The notes under the pieces: model-generated | Told to the model about the DNA's origin: nothing | What the model saw: the letters and a program-made list of their open reading frames with translations, nothing else | The model's database searches: none | Translations under genes and position numbers: made by a program | Part shown: in pieces, positions 8,587-16,697 of the stretch | How the letters are laid out: every line of letters begins with the position of its first letter | How positions within the stretch are numbered: position 1 is the first letter of the stretch | Source: Actinomycetota bacterium | Lineage (GTDB): Bacteria; Actinomycetota; UBA4738; HRBIN12 | Length of the DNA: 56,466 nt | NCBI GenBank assembly: GCA_016201135.1 | Contig: JACQDK010000005.1 | Location: 1 to 56,466 of the forward strand | Direction: 5' to 3'

Positions 8587-9378
8587 GTGACCCCGCGCCG
8601 ACCGCTCGTCGCGATCTCCGAAGGCTTCGCGGACTACGGCGACTACTACGGGTTCGGCTACGGCCGGCCGCTCCTGGCGGTCGGCGCCCTGCCGGTCCTG
8701 CTGCCGTACTACGAGAGCGAGGCAGACCGCGCCGAGCTGATCGAGCGCGTCGACGGGCTGGTGCTCGCCGGGGGCCGCGACATCGAGACGTGGAGGTACG
8801 GGCGCGAGGATCCGCACCCGGCCCAGGGCGAATCGCAGCCGCACCTGGACGAGATCGACCTCTCATACGCTCGGCTGGCGGTCGAGGCTGGCGTGCCGGT
8901 CCTGGGCGTGTGCCGTGGCTGCCAGGTCCTGAACGTGGCGTTCGGCGGCACTCTCTACGGCGACATGGCCGAGTACCCGGATGCCGGAGCGGATCATCCC
9001 GGCGCGAAGTGGAAGGAGTGGCGCGAGCTCGTCCGGGCGACGCTGGATGGCACGCCGCGCCCGCCGCACCCGGCGCACCCGATCGAGATCGCGCCCGATT
9101 CCATGCTCGCGTCGCACCTGGGGGAGCGGGCGATCGTCGACAGCTACCACCATCAGGCGATCCGCGAGCTCGGACGAGGTCTCCGCGCGGTCGCGTGGGC
9201 TCCCCACGGGGTGATCGAGGCGATCGAGATGCCCGGGGCCTCCGCGTTCTTCCTGGGGGTCCAGTGGGAGATCCACGAGGAGTGGCAGGAAGACGAGCGC
9301 ACGCTCGCGGTGTGGCGGACGCTCGCCGAGGCCGCAGAGCGGCGCTCGTCGGCCCGCGAGGCCGCGGTGGTCCCGTGA
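8587..9378 (+). CDS. Class I glutamine amidotransferase-like hydrolase (peptidase C26 / PuuD-type)
   Basis: 263 residues from GTG 8587, chosen because an upstream ATG at 8521 would overlap the previous gene and read the wrong frame. The alpha/beta-hydrolase-like fold of gamma-glutamyl-gamma-aminobutyrate hydrolases is visible: DGLVLAGGRDIE near residue 55, the nucleophile elbow GVCRGCQVLN near 105 and the C-terminal catalytic region. There the usual GVQWHPE is GVQWEIHEEW, with the histidine two residues later than normal. Known relatives cleave gamma-glutamyl bonds, so it could hydrolyse gamma-glutamylmethylamide or a related gamma-glutamyl amine made in this operon. It overlaps the next gene by four bases (GTGA). 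Confidence 0.75.
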   Translation: MTPRRPLVAISEGFADYGDYYGFGYGRPLLAVGALPVLLPYYESEADRAELIERVDGLVLAGGRDIETWRYGREDPHPAQGESQPHLDEIDLSYARLAVEAGVPVLGVCRGCQVLNVAFGGTLYGDMAEYPDAGADHPGAKWKEWRELVRATLDGTPRPPHPAHPIEIAPDSMLASHLGERAIVDSYHHQAIRELGRGLRAVAWAPHGVIEAIEMPGASAFFLGVQWEIHEEWQEDERTLAVWRTLAEAAERRSSAREAAVVP

Positions 9379-9740
9379 CCGCCTCGATCGAGGTCACGAT
9401 CGACGCGGTCGACGCGGAGCCCGCCGCCGAGTTCTGGCGTGAGGCCCTCGGCTACCGGCTCCTCTACGAGCGGCCGCCCTACATCGTGCTCGGTCCGCCC
9501 GCCGGCGACCCGCGCCCGCGCGTGCTGATCCAGCGGGTGGACGAGGTCGCACCCGGCAAGACGCCGGTGCACATGGACCTGCGGGTCGAGGACCCCGACG
9601 CCGAGGTCGAGCGCCTGCTCGCCCTCGGAGCCCGGATCGAATGGGTGATCGACGAGACCGAGGCAGGCTTCATCCGATGGACGACGATGAGCGACCCCCA
9701 GGGCACCTTGTTCTGCGTGTGCCCCGCACGGAAGGAGTGA
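9375..9740 (+). CDS. Glyoxalase/VOC-fold protein
   Basis: 121 residues from GTG 9375, overlapping the stop of the hydrolase gene. It has the small vicinal-oxygen-chelate pattern: an N-terminal beta-alpha unit (EPAAEFWREALGYRLLY), a histidine in KTPVHMDLRVEDPDAEV near residue 57, and the typical ending MSDPQGTLFCVCP. These proteins bind a metal and act on small oxygenated substrates, or serve as binding proteins. The exact reaction is unknown. Position in the operon suggests protection from, or handling of, a reactive intermediate, but this is only inference. Confidence 0.75.
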   Translation: MTASIEVTIDAVDAEPAAEFWREALGYRLLYERPPYIVLGPPAGDPRPRVLIQRVDEVAPGKTPVHMDLRVEDPDAEVERLLALGARIEWVIDETEAGFIRWTTMSDPQGTLFCVCPARKE

Positions 9741-9748
9741 TCTCCCCT

Positions 9749-11083
9749 ATGGCGTTGCCCCGGCACGCGAAGTACGTGGTGATCGGCGCGGGCGTGCACG
9801 GCCTCTCGACGGCCTGGCACCTCGCGAAGGAGCTCGAGGCGCGCGGCGCCGGGTCGGGCGCCGACGTGATCGTGCTCGACAAGACCGGGGTCGGCGCCGG
9901 CCCCTCGGGGATCGCCTGCGGGGTGATCAGGAACAACTACTTCCAGCCGGCCATGCGCGAGCTGATGGCCTACTCGGTGGGCGTATGGGAGTCCGACCCC
10001 GAGGCGTTCCACTACCACCCGGTCGGCTACATGCAGCTGGGGCCGGAGGTCATGCACGCCGACGTGGTGCAGATCTACGAGCAGCAGAGGGCGATCGGGT
10101 ACGCATCCGAGCTGGTGGAGGGCGAGGCAGACTGCCACGCCTACATGGAGGGCATCTTCTCCGACTGGCAGGCCGGGGGCGTGACGGTCGTGCTCCACGA
10201 GAAACGGGGAGGCTACGCAGAGAACCTTCCCTCGATGATCGGGCTGCGCGGCAAGAGCGAGGCACTGGGGGTGGAGCTGCACGCGCCGGTGACGGTCGCG
10301 GGGTTCCGCATGGAGGGAGGCGCGATCGCCGCGGTGCAGACCGACCGCGGCGACATCGAGTGCGACCAGGTGATCGTGGCCGCCGGACCGTGGGTGCGCG
10401 ACTTCTGGCGCCTGCTGGACCTTCCGGCCACCATCACCGTTCGAGGCCGAGACGGAAAGGACCACGAGCGTCCGATGTGGACCTACTGGTGCCTCCAGGA
10501 GGGGACGCTCGGCGTGGATCCCACCTACCTGACGGACAACGAGGGCAACCCGCCGCCGGTGATCCACATCGACACCGACGCGCCGCTCCTCGACGGCATG
10601 GACGGGTCCCTGGTGACCGACGAGCTCTGGGGCATCTACTACAAGCCCGATTTCAACTTCGGTGGCGTGCAGGGCGGCGCGATGCCATGGGTGGTAAAGG
10701 AGCCGGCCGACGACGTGAAGGTCGATCCTTACGGCGCCAAGTCGAAGGAGTACGTCGTGACGGAGGAGTTCGAGCGCATGTGGACCTCGGCGCTCGCCCA
10801 CTGCCACAAGCGGTTCGAGGGCAAGCGACCCCTTTACCACAAGGCCCCCACCGGGGGCATCGGAGCGTTCACGCCGGACAGCTTCCCCGTGTTCGACCGG
10901 TTCCGCGAGAACGCCTACGTCGTAGCCGATTCGAACCACGGCTACAAGATGATCGGCGTGGGCGCCCTCGTGGCGAAGGAGCTGCTCGGCGAGCAGCAGG
11001 CGCTGCTCGAGCCCTTCCGGTTCTCGCGGTACGCGCAGGGGAAGCTGCATCCCGTGAGTCACTCGCCGTTCCCCTGGAGCTGA
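9749..11083 (+). CDS. FAD-dependent amine oxidoreductase (DAO / sarcosine oxidase beta-like)
   Basis: 444 residues from ATG 9749 (GGAAGGAGTGATC upstream). The dinucleotide-binding motif VVIGAGVHGLSTAWHL at residues 9-24 and the C-terminal NHGYKMIGVGALVAKELLG place it in the D-amino-acid oxidase/glycine oxidase family. It lacks the RHDAV histidine segment found in the SoxB-like protein at 33133, so covalent FMN is not expected and it is probably a single-subunit flavoprotein. It would oxidise the C-N bond of an N-methylated amino acid, plausibly N-methylglutamate, to a formaldehyde-level unit. The other heterotetramer subunits are absent from this operon. A flavin reductase gene follows. Confidence 0.72.
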   Translation: MALPRHAKYVVIGAGVHGLSTAWHLAKELEARGAGSGADVIVLDKTGVGAGPSGIACGVIRNNYFQPAMRELMAYSVGVWESDPEAFHYHPVGYMQLGPEVMHADVVQIYEQQRAIGYASELVEGEADCHAYMEGIFSDWQAGGVTVVLHEKRGGYAENLPSMIGLRGKSEALGVELHAPVTVAGFRMEGGAIAAVQTDRGDIECDQVIVAAGPWVRDFWRLLDLPATITVRGRDGKDHERPMWTYWCLQEGTLGVDPTYLTDNEGNPPPVIHIDTDAPLLDGMDGSLVTDELWGIYYKPDFNFGGVQGGAMPWVVKEPADDVKVDPYGAKSKEYVVTEEFERMWTSALAHCHKRFEGKRPLYHKAPTGGIGAFTPDSFPVFDRFRENAYVVADSNHGYKMIGVGALVAKELLGEQQALLEPFRFSRYAQGKLHPVSHSPFPWS

Positions 11084-11085
11084 CG

Positions 11086-11712
11086 GTGCCCGAGGCCCCG
11101 GAGGAGTTCGCGCTCCGGGTGGCGGGCGGGGTCGCCGCAGGAGCGCCCGAGATCGCGGAGTCCCCGTTCGAGGAGGTTCCCGAGGAGGCGCCGCTCGAGA
11201 TCGAAGGCGAGCAGGGGGAGGACCCCGCGCTCGCCTTCCGCCGGACGCTCGGCATGTTCGCCACCGGCGTCACGATCATCACGACCCGCGTGGCCGACCG
11301 CGTGCACGGGATGACCGCGAACGCCTTCATGTCGGTGTCGCTGCGGCCTCCGCTCGTCCTGATCTCGGTTGACAAGCGGGCGAGGATGAACTCGCTCCTT
11401 CGCGATGGGGTCCGGTTCGGGGTCAGCGTGCTCGCGGACGACCAGCGAGAGCTGTCCGATCGCTTCGCCGGCCGGGCGGTGCAGGACGCGGCGGAGGCGC
11501 GCTTCACCGAGGTGCACGACACGCCGCTGGTGGAGGGAGCGCTCGCCGGCCTCGTGGCCAGGGTTGAGCGGTCGTACTGGGGCGGTGACCACTCGCTGTT
11601 CCTGGGGCGGGTCGAGTACGCGCGCTGGGGCGGGGGCCGGCCGCTCCTTTTCCACGGGGGCAAGTACGAGCGCCTGCCGGGGGAAGATCCGAACCCGGGG
11701 GCCGAAGACTAG
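11086..11712 (+). CDS. Flavin reductase-like domain protein
   Basis: 208 residues from GTG 11086, two bases after the previous stop. Residues 1-45 are acidic and probably unstructured. The rest is a flavin-reductase-like (DIM6/NTAB) domain, with FATGVTIITTR near 60, GMTANAFMSVSLRPPLVLISV near 75-95 and LFHGGKYERLPG at the end. Members bind FMN or FAD and supply reduced flavin to a partner oxygenase, or act as flavin sensors. No two-component flavin monooxygenase is encoded nearby. The stop codon shares CTAG with the stop of the convergent etfD gene, so this closes the operon. Confidence 0.75.
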   Translation: MPEAPEEFALRVAGGVAAGAPEIAESPFEEVPEEAPLEIEGEQGEDPALAFRRTLGMFATGVTIITTRVADRVHGMTANAFMSVSLRPPLVLISVDKRARMNSLLRDGVRFGVSVLADDQRELSDRFAGRAVQDAAEARFTEVHDTPLVEGALAGLVARVERSYWGGDHSLFLGRVEYARWGGGRPLLFHGGKYERLPGEDPNPGAED

Positions 11713-13784
11713 CCGGCGACCCTGGCCTCGTCCAAGAGCTGCACGACGTCGGAGACCACGAGACGATCGGAGTGGCCTGTCGTCTTGACGGCGTCCGAGT
11801 ACATGACGTAGTCCTTGGGGCAGGCGACCGCGAAAGTCTGAACGTCGAGGGCGGCCGCCTCCCGGATCCGGTTCTCGCTCGGCCTTTCCTGGGTGTACGA
11901 GTCGGTCATCGAGAACCGTCCACCCCCGGCACCGCAGCAGAACGAGTTCTCCCGGTTGCGGGGCATCTCGACCAGCTCGCAGCCGATCGCGGCCAGGATG
12001 CGACGGGGCGCCTCGGTCACCCCGTTGTACCTGCCCAGGTAGCAGGGGTCGTGATACGTGACCCGCTTCCCGAGCGGCCGCACCGCGATGGCGCCCGACT
12101 CCAGGAGCTCTGCCAGGAGCTCGGTGTAGTGAAGCACCGGCTTGTCGAGGCCGTGTTCGGGGTACTCGTTGCGCAGGGTGTTGAACGAGTGTGGGTCGGT
12201 GGTGAAGATCCGATCGAAAGCGGCACGCCCGAACGCATCCAGGTTGTGTTCGACCAGGTGCTCGAAGAGGCTCTCCTCGCCGACCCTGCGGACGTCGTTG
12301 CCCGCGTTCCACTCGTCGTGGTAGAGCAGCCCGAAGTCGACGCCGGCATCGTGAAGGATCCGTGCCAGGGTCCTCGACAGCGCCTGTACCTGGGTGTCGA
12401 AGGACGCGAAGTCGCCGACGAACCAGAGATGGCTCACGGGCTCCTTCCGCGCGTCCTTGATCTCGAACCCGAGGTCCTTCGTCCATCTCGTTCGCTCCCG
12501 GGAGGGCTTGCCAAAGGAATTCCCGAGCTGGCCCACGTTCTGGAGGGCCAGCTGGAGGCTCGGCTCCATCCTGCCGGTGTCGACCAGGCGGCGTCTCAGC
12601 TGGACGATCGTCGGAACGTGCTCGATGCCGACGGGGCAGACCTCGACGCAGGCCATGCAGGTCGTGCAGGCCCACAGCGTCTCCTGCGCGATCACGTCCC
12701 CGGCGATCTCTCGCGCCGCGCGCCCCGCCGCCGGACCCGAGCCCCCCGGCCGTAGCTCCCGGTCGAGCAGCATCGGGCTACCGCCCACGGCGTCGGCCCA
12801 CTGCCGCAGGTCGAGCACGAAGTCGCGCGGGGAGAGCGGCGCGCCCCCCGCACGGGCGGGACAGACCTCGTGGCATCGCCCGCAGCGCGTGCACGCGTCC
12901 AGGCCGAGCAGCTCCTTGCGCGTGAGGTCCGCGAGCGTCAGGTAGCCGACGTGTTCCGACCCCGGCTGCGGCGGGGGCAGCCGGCGAGCCGAGCCCGGAT
13001 CGGCGACGACGAGATCGACGCCGGAGGTGAAGATGTGCATGGCCTTGGAGAACGGGATGTAGGCCACGAAGGTGAGCCCGATCGCGATATGAACCCACAT
13101 GGCGATCTCGTGGATCTGGAGGGCTTTCCCGGGCCCGATCCCGACCGCGCGCACCGCATGGGCAAGGAGCCACGCCACCCACTGCCACTTCTCGGACGGA
13201 GGGAAGCCGTCCGCGCGTATCTCGAGGCCGTACATGAACAATCCGATCAGAGGGTTGGCGAAGAGCAGGCTGACGAACACCCAGTCGCCGGCGATCAGCC
13301 CGGCGCGCGAGTATCCCTCGGGAGGCTTCTGCGCCCGGCTGTAGTCGAGTCGGGGTCCCGACGAGCAAGCCCGCCGGACCATGAGATACGCGGCGCCCAC
13401 GATGATCAGCAGGCCGGCGGTGTTGAAGACGACCGCGTACACCATGCTCAGCCGCCCGACGAGGAACACCGACACCGCCCGCGCGACCAGCCGGGTGAAG
13501 AACGGGTAGAAGTTGAGGTCCACCGCGACCACGATGTGGGCGAGGAAGATCCCCACGATGCCCCAGAAGACGAGCAGGTGAGCCGCGCCGACGGATCGGT
13601 TCCGCCTGATGACGGTGGCGTTGGAGGCGACGGCGAGGAGGCGCTTGGCGAGCGGCGGCCGCTGCGGCGGCGCACCCGGTGAGGTCCGGCGTCCCCGCCT
13701 GTACTTCCGGAGTCGCAGCCCCCATCCCAACCAGAAGATGGAGAAGGAGAGGGCGGAAGCCACGTACATGACCACCCTGCTCAT
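11709..13784 (-). CDS. etfD: Membrane Fe-S electron-transfer oxidoreductase, EtfD type (ETF:quinone route)
   Basis: 691 residues. The N-terminal third holds several membrane segments of the nitrate-reductase gamma/heterodisulfide-reductase E type. Two [4Fe-4S] motifs follow, CTRCGRCHEVCP near residue 296 and CTTCMACVEVCP near 371. The C-terminal half has two cysteine-rich CCG-type regions (HDPCYLGRYN near 576, SFCCGAGGGRFS near 614). This is the layout of mycobacterial EtfD and the ETF-menaquinone oxidoreductase of syntrophs, which accept electrons from ETF and reduce menaquinone. It is the last gene of the minus-strand operon that also encodes EtfAB and trimethylamine dehydrogenase, so it probably links amine oxidation to the respiratory chain. 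Confidence 0.85.
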   Translation of the reverse strand: MSRVVMYVASALSFSIFWLGWGLRLRKYRRGRRTSPGAPPQRPPLAKRLLAVASNATVIRRNRSVGAAHLLVFWGIVGIFLAHIVVAVDLNFYPFFTRLVARAVSVFLVGRLSMVYAVVFNTAGLLIIVGAAYLMVRRACSSGPRLDYSRAQKPPEGYSRAGLIAGDWVFVSLLFANPLIGLFMYGLEIRADGFPPSEKWQWVAWLLAHAVRAVGIGPGKALQIHEIAMWVHIAIGLTFVAYIPFSKAMHIFTSGVDLVVADPGSARRLPPPQPGSEHVGYLTLADLTRKELLGLDACTRCGRCHEVCPARAGGAPLSPRDFVLDLRQWADAVGGSPMLLDRELRPGGSGPAAGRAAREIAGDVIAQETLWACTTCMACVEVCPVGIEHVPTIVQLRRRLVDTGRMEPSLQLALQNVGQLGNSFGKPSRERTRWTKDLGFEIKDARKEPVSHLWFVGDFASFDTQVQALSRTLARILHDAGVDFGLLYHDEWNAGNDVRRVGEESLFEHLVEHNLDAFGRAAFDRIFTTDPHSFNTLRNEYPEHGLDKPVLHYTELLAELLESGAIAVRPLGKRVTYHDPCYLGRYNGVTEAPRRILAAIGCELVEMPRNRENSFCCGAGGGRFSMTDSYTQERPSENRIREAAALDVQTFAVACPKDYVMYSDAVKTTGHSDRLVVSDVVQLLDEARVAG

Positions 13785-13820
13785 GCCCGCCCCCCCCTCG
13801 AACCCCCGTGCCGGTCTCTC

Positions 13821-14930
13821 TCAGCTCTCCTTCGCCCGCTTGCGCTCGGGCTCGTAGACCGGATGGCGGACGATCTCTCCGGTCACCAGCTCGTCACCGA
13901 CACGAGCCTGGATCCGCGCTCCCGGCTGGTTCTGGTCCTTGTGGACCTTGGCCAGGCCGACCGTCTTGCCGCCCCGGAAGGGCGAGACGAGCGCCTGGGT
14001 CACGTATCCGATCTCCCGCCCTTCGAGCAGGATCGGGGCGCCGGTCGCCTCGTCCGCGCCCGACTCGAGCTCGACGCTCGTGAGCCGGAGCGTGGTGGAC
14101 TCCCGATCGCGAAGGAGGGCCTCCCTGCCCTGGAAGTCACCCTTGCCGAGTGCCACCGACCAACCGAGCCCGCACTCGTAGGGGGAGACCGTCTGGTCGT
14201 ACTCGACCCCGCCGATGATGAAGCCGCCTTCGATGCGGAAGATGTCCAGGGCCGTCATGCCTATGACCCTCAAGCCCCGCGGCGCTCCGGCCTCGAGGAG
14301 GGCGTCCCACAGGTCGAGGGCGAGATCGGGCTCGACCCACAGCTCGTACCCGAGCTCGGCGGTGTAGCCGAGGCGCGTCATGAAGATCGGGATGCCGCCG
14401 ATCCGCACGTCCTCGCGGAACCCGTAGTAGCGCAGGGCCGCGCCCGAAAGGTCGGCCTGCGTCAGCGACTGGAGGATCTCGCGGCTCCTGGGTCCCTGGA
14501 CGCAAAGGTGTGGGAGCTCGTCCGTGCGCTCCCGAACGCTGATCCCGGTGCCCTCGGCCTTGGCCGCGAAGATCTCGGCGTCGCGGTCGTTGGCGCCGCA
14601 GAACCGGACCCTCGCCGGGTCGCGGTTCATGACCGTGCAGTCGTCGACCATCCGGCCTTCGGCGTCGGCCAGGGCGCCGTACGCTATCCGGCCCTGCGGA
14701 AGCTTCGAGACGTCGCGGGTGACGATCGAGTTGACCAGATCGAGCGCCCCGGGACCCTCGATGTCGACCTTGCGCAGCATCGAGAAATCCATGATCCCGG
14801 CGGTCTCGCGCACCGCTCGGTACTCGTCGGCGACGTCCGTCACCACGGCGGGCGCCGAGTAGCCGAAGAGGTCCGTCCAGTCGTCCGTGAGGGCGGCGAG
14901 GCGGGGGTAGAAGGCGGTTTCCTTGCTCAC
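13821..14930 (-). CDS. Folate-dependent aminomethyltransferase-like protein (GcvT/DmdA family)
   Basis: 369 residues from GTG 14930 with a GGGAGGG ribosome binding site. The whole protein is one GcvT module: GIMDFSMLRKVDIEG near residue 45, CVQGPRSREILQ near 142, TRLGYTAELGYELWVEP near 185 and the C-terminal barrel domain. GcvT-fold proteins hold tetrahydrofolate and take a methylene or methyl group from an amine or sulfonium donor. Lying between etfA and etfD and downstream of trimethylamine dehydrogenase, it may capture the formaldehyde-level carbon as methylene-tetrahydrofolate, or demethylate dimethylamine or another methylated amine. DMSP demethylase-type activity is a less likely alternative. 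Confidence 0.75.
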   Translation of the reverse strand: MSKETAFYPRLAALTDDWTDLFGYSAPAVVTDVADEYRAVRETAGIMDFSMLRKVDIEGPGALDLVNSIVTRDVSKLPQGRIAYGALADAEGRMVDDCTVMNRDPARVRFCGANDRDAEIFAAKAEGTGISVRERTDELPHLCVQGPRSREILQSLTQADLSGAALRYYGFREDVRIGGIPIFMTRLGYTAELGYELWVEPDLALDLWDALLEAGAPRGLRVIGMTALDIFRIEGGFIIGGVEYDQTVSPYECGLGWSVALGKGDFQGREALLRDRESTTLRLTSVELESGADEATGAPILLEGREIGYVTQALVSPFRGGKTVGLAKVHKDQNQPGARIQARVGDELVTGEIVRHPVYEPERKRAKES

Positions 14931-14946
14931 GTCTGTCCCTCCCTTC

Positions 14947-15891
14947 TCATGCGAAGAGCTCGGCCAACGCTTCTGCGACCTCGAAGAGGTCGACCACGGC
15001 GCCGTATCGAGCCACGCCGAAGATAGCCGCTTCCGGGTCCGTGTTCACGGCGATGATGGTCCCGTCTCCCTTGATGCCCGCCAGATGCTGAACGGCGCCC
15101 GAGATCCCGAGGGCGAGGTAGACCTTCGGCCTCACGGTCTTGCCCGACTGCCCCACCTGGCGCGCGTTCGTCATCCAACCGGCGTCCACGAGCGGACGTG
15201 AGACGGAGAGCGTGGCTCCCATCTTCCCGGCCAGCGCCTCGAACCGGGGGATCTCTTCCCTGGTCCCGATCCCGCGACCTATCGACAGCAGGAAGTCGGC
15301 GGCCGTGATGTCGACGTCGCCCGCGGGGGGATCGACGAGCTTCAGGTGGCGGGCCCGCGGCGCCGTCACCTGAACCGAGAGGTCCGTGATCGTGGGGTCG
15401 CCGCGGCCCTCCGCGGGGGCCCAGGCGCCCGGCCGGAGCATGAGCAGGACCCGTTCCTTTCCCGGGAAGTCGACCTCGGCGTGGACCTTGGCCCCGTAGA
15501 AGGCGCGGCGGGCGAGGAGCCCGTCTTCCTCGCGCGACAACCGGAAGACGTCGCTCGCGAACCCGAGCCCGAGCTTCGCGGCCACCGCGGGTCCGTAGCC
15601 CATCCCGTTCACGGTGAAGCCGAGCAGGACGAAGCCGGGCCCGCGGTCCTCGATCAGCGCTTCTATGACCTGCTGGTAGACGTCGTTCTCGAACTCCTCG
15701 GCCTCCGCCTGCACCGTGACGATCTCGTCGACCCCCTCGACCGAGAGGGCGTCCGTGAACAGCGACGGGTCCCGAGCGATCACGGCGACCGATACCGGGC
15801 CGCCGATCTCCGCCGCGGCGGCGACGAGCTCGAAGGTGACGTCCCGGAGCTCTCCTCGGAGGTGCTCGGCGACCACGAGCGTGCCGTTCAC
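14947..15891 (-). CDS. etfA: Electron transfer flavoprotein alpha subunit
   Basis: 314 residues from GTG 15891, which overlaps the TGA of etfB (GTGA). The C-terminal FAD domain shows the family signature: GGT-like turn LSIGRGIGTREEI, SRPLVDAGWM, QVGQSGKTVRPKVYLALGI and the ending HLAGIKGDGTIIAVN. The N-terminal half is the structural domain. With EtfB it accepts single electrons from a dehydrogenase. Upstream in the same transcript lies trimethylamine dehydrogenase, whose natural acceptor in methylotrophs is ETF, and downstream lies EtfD. Confidence 0.92.
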   Translation of the reverse strand: MNGTLVVAEHLRGELRDVTFELVAAAAEIGGPVSVAVIARDPSLFTDALSVEGVDEIVTVQAEAEEFENDVYQQVIEALIEDRGPGFVLLGFTVNGMGYGPAVAAKLGLGFASDVFRLSREEDGLLARRAFYGAKVHAEVDFPGKERVLLMLRPGAWAPAEGRGDPTITDLSVQVTAPRARHLKLVDPPAGDVDITAADFLLSIGRGIGTREEIPRFEALAGKMGATLSVSRPLVDAGWMTNARQVGQSGKTVRPKVYLALGISGAVQHLAGIKGDGTIIAVNTDPEAAIFGVARYGAVVDLFEVAEALAELFA

Positions 15892-16652
15892 GCGAGCCGC
15901 TCCTTGACGATCTCGGCGATCCTTCGCGCGACGTCCGCCGGGCCTCCGTCCAGCATCTCCGCGCCCTCGGGCTTCGGCGGGACGAACATGCGCCGGACGT
16001 GGTAGCCGCTCACCGCTCCGCCCGCGGCGGAGACGAGGGAGATCTCCTTGCGTTCGGCGTCCTTGATCGCCCTGAAGGTCGGGTATCGGGGTTCGTTGAT
16101 CCCCGTCTGGATCGCGAGGACGGCAGGCGTGTCCACCTCGACGACGTCGACGAGCCCGCCCTCGAGCTCGCGATGGCAGGTGGCCCTTCGGGTGGCGTGG
16201 TCGTACTCGACCTTCTTCACCACCGCGACCCGTGGAAGGTCGAGGAACTGAGCGAGCGCTGTGCCGGTGGATCCCTGGACCGAGTCGCTCGACTGGACCC
16301 CGACGAGCACCAGGTCGGGCTGCTCCGGGACGATCGCCTCCGAGAGCGCGTGGCCGATCGCGATCGGGTCGTGGACCGTCTGGTCGAACGAGATCCGGAC
16401 CGCCCGGTCGGCGCCCATGGCCAGGCATCGCTGGAGCGCCACGTCGGCGGACGGGCCGCCGACCGTGACGACCAGGACCTCGCCCTCGCCGCCGAGGCGC
16501 TCGCGGATCCGCAGCGCCTCCTCGGCGGCGCAGGCATCCCACTCGTTCAGCGTCCGGTCGTAGTAGTCCTCGTCCACGTCCCGCTCGTCCGTGGTGAACC
16601 GGATCTCGTCTCCCAGCACGGCGACGTGCTTCACGCAGACGACGATCTTCAC
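15888..16652 (-). CDS. etfB: Electron transfer flavoprotein beta subunit
   Basis: 254 residues from ATG 16652. It starts MKIVVCVKHVAV and carries the AMP-binding and partner-docking features of EtfB: NEWDACAAEEALRIRER near residue 36, VLVGVQSSDSVQGSTG near 117 and a C-terminal LTRR-like region. EtfB lacks FAD and provides the recognition loop that docks onto the dehydrogenase. It follows the trimethylamine dehydrogenase gene after 45 bases and is coupled to etfA by overlap. A dedicated ETF pair within the amine operon suggests a partner-specific ETF rather than the housekeeping fatty-acid one. Confidence 0.92.
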   Translation of the reverse strand: MKIVVCVKHVAVLGDEIRFTTDERDVDEDYYDRTLNEWDACAAEEALRIRERLGGEGEVLVVTVGGPSADVALQRCLAMGADRAVRISFDQTVHDPIAIGHALSEAIVPEQPDLVLVGVQSSDSVQGSTGTALAQFLDLPRVAVVKKVEYDHATRRATCHRELEGGLVDVVEVDTPAVLAIQTGINEPRYPTFRAIKDAERKEISLVSAAGGAVSGYHVRRMFVPPKPEGAEMLDGGPADVARRIAEIVKERLA

Positions 16653-16697
16653 GGGCGGCGTCCCCGCCTGGCGGTCCCGTGGATCCGGGTCAACGCC

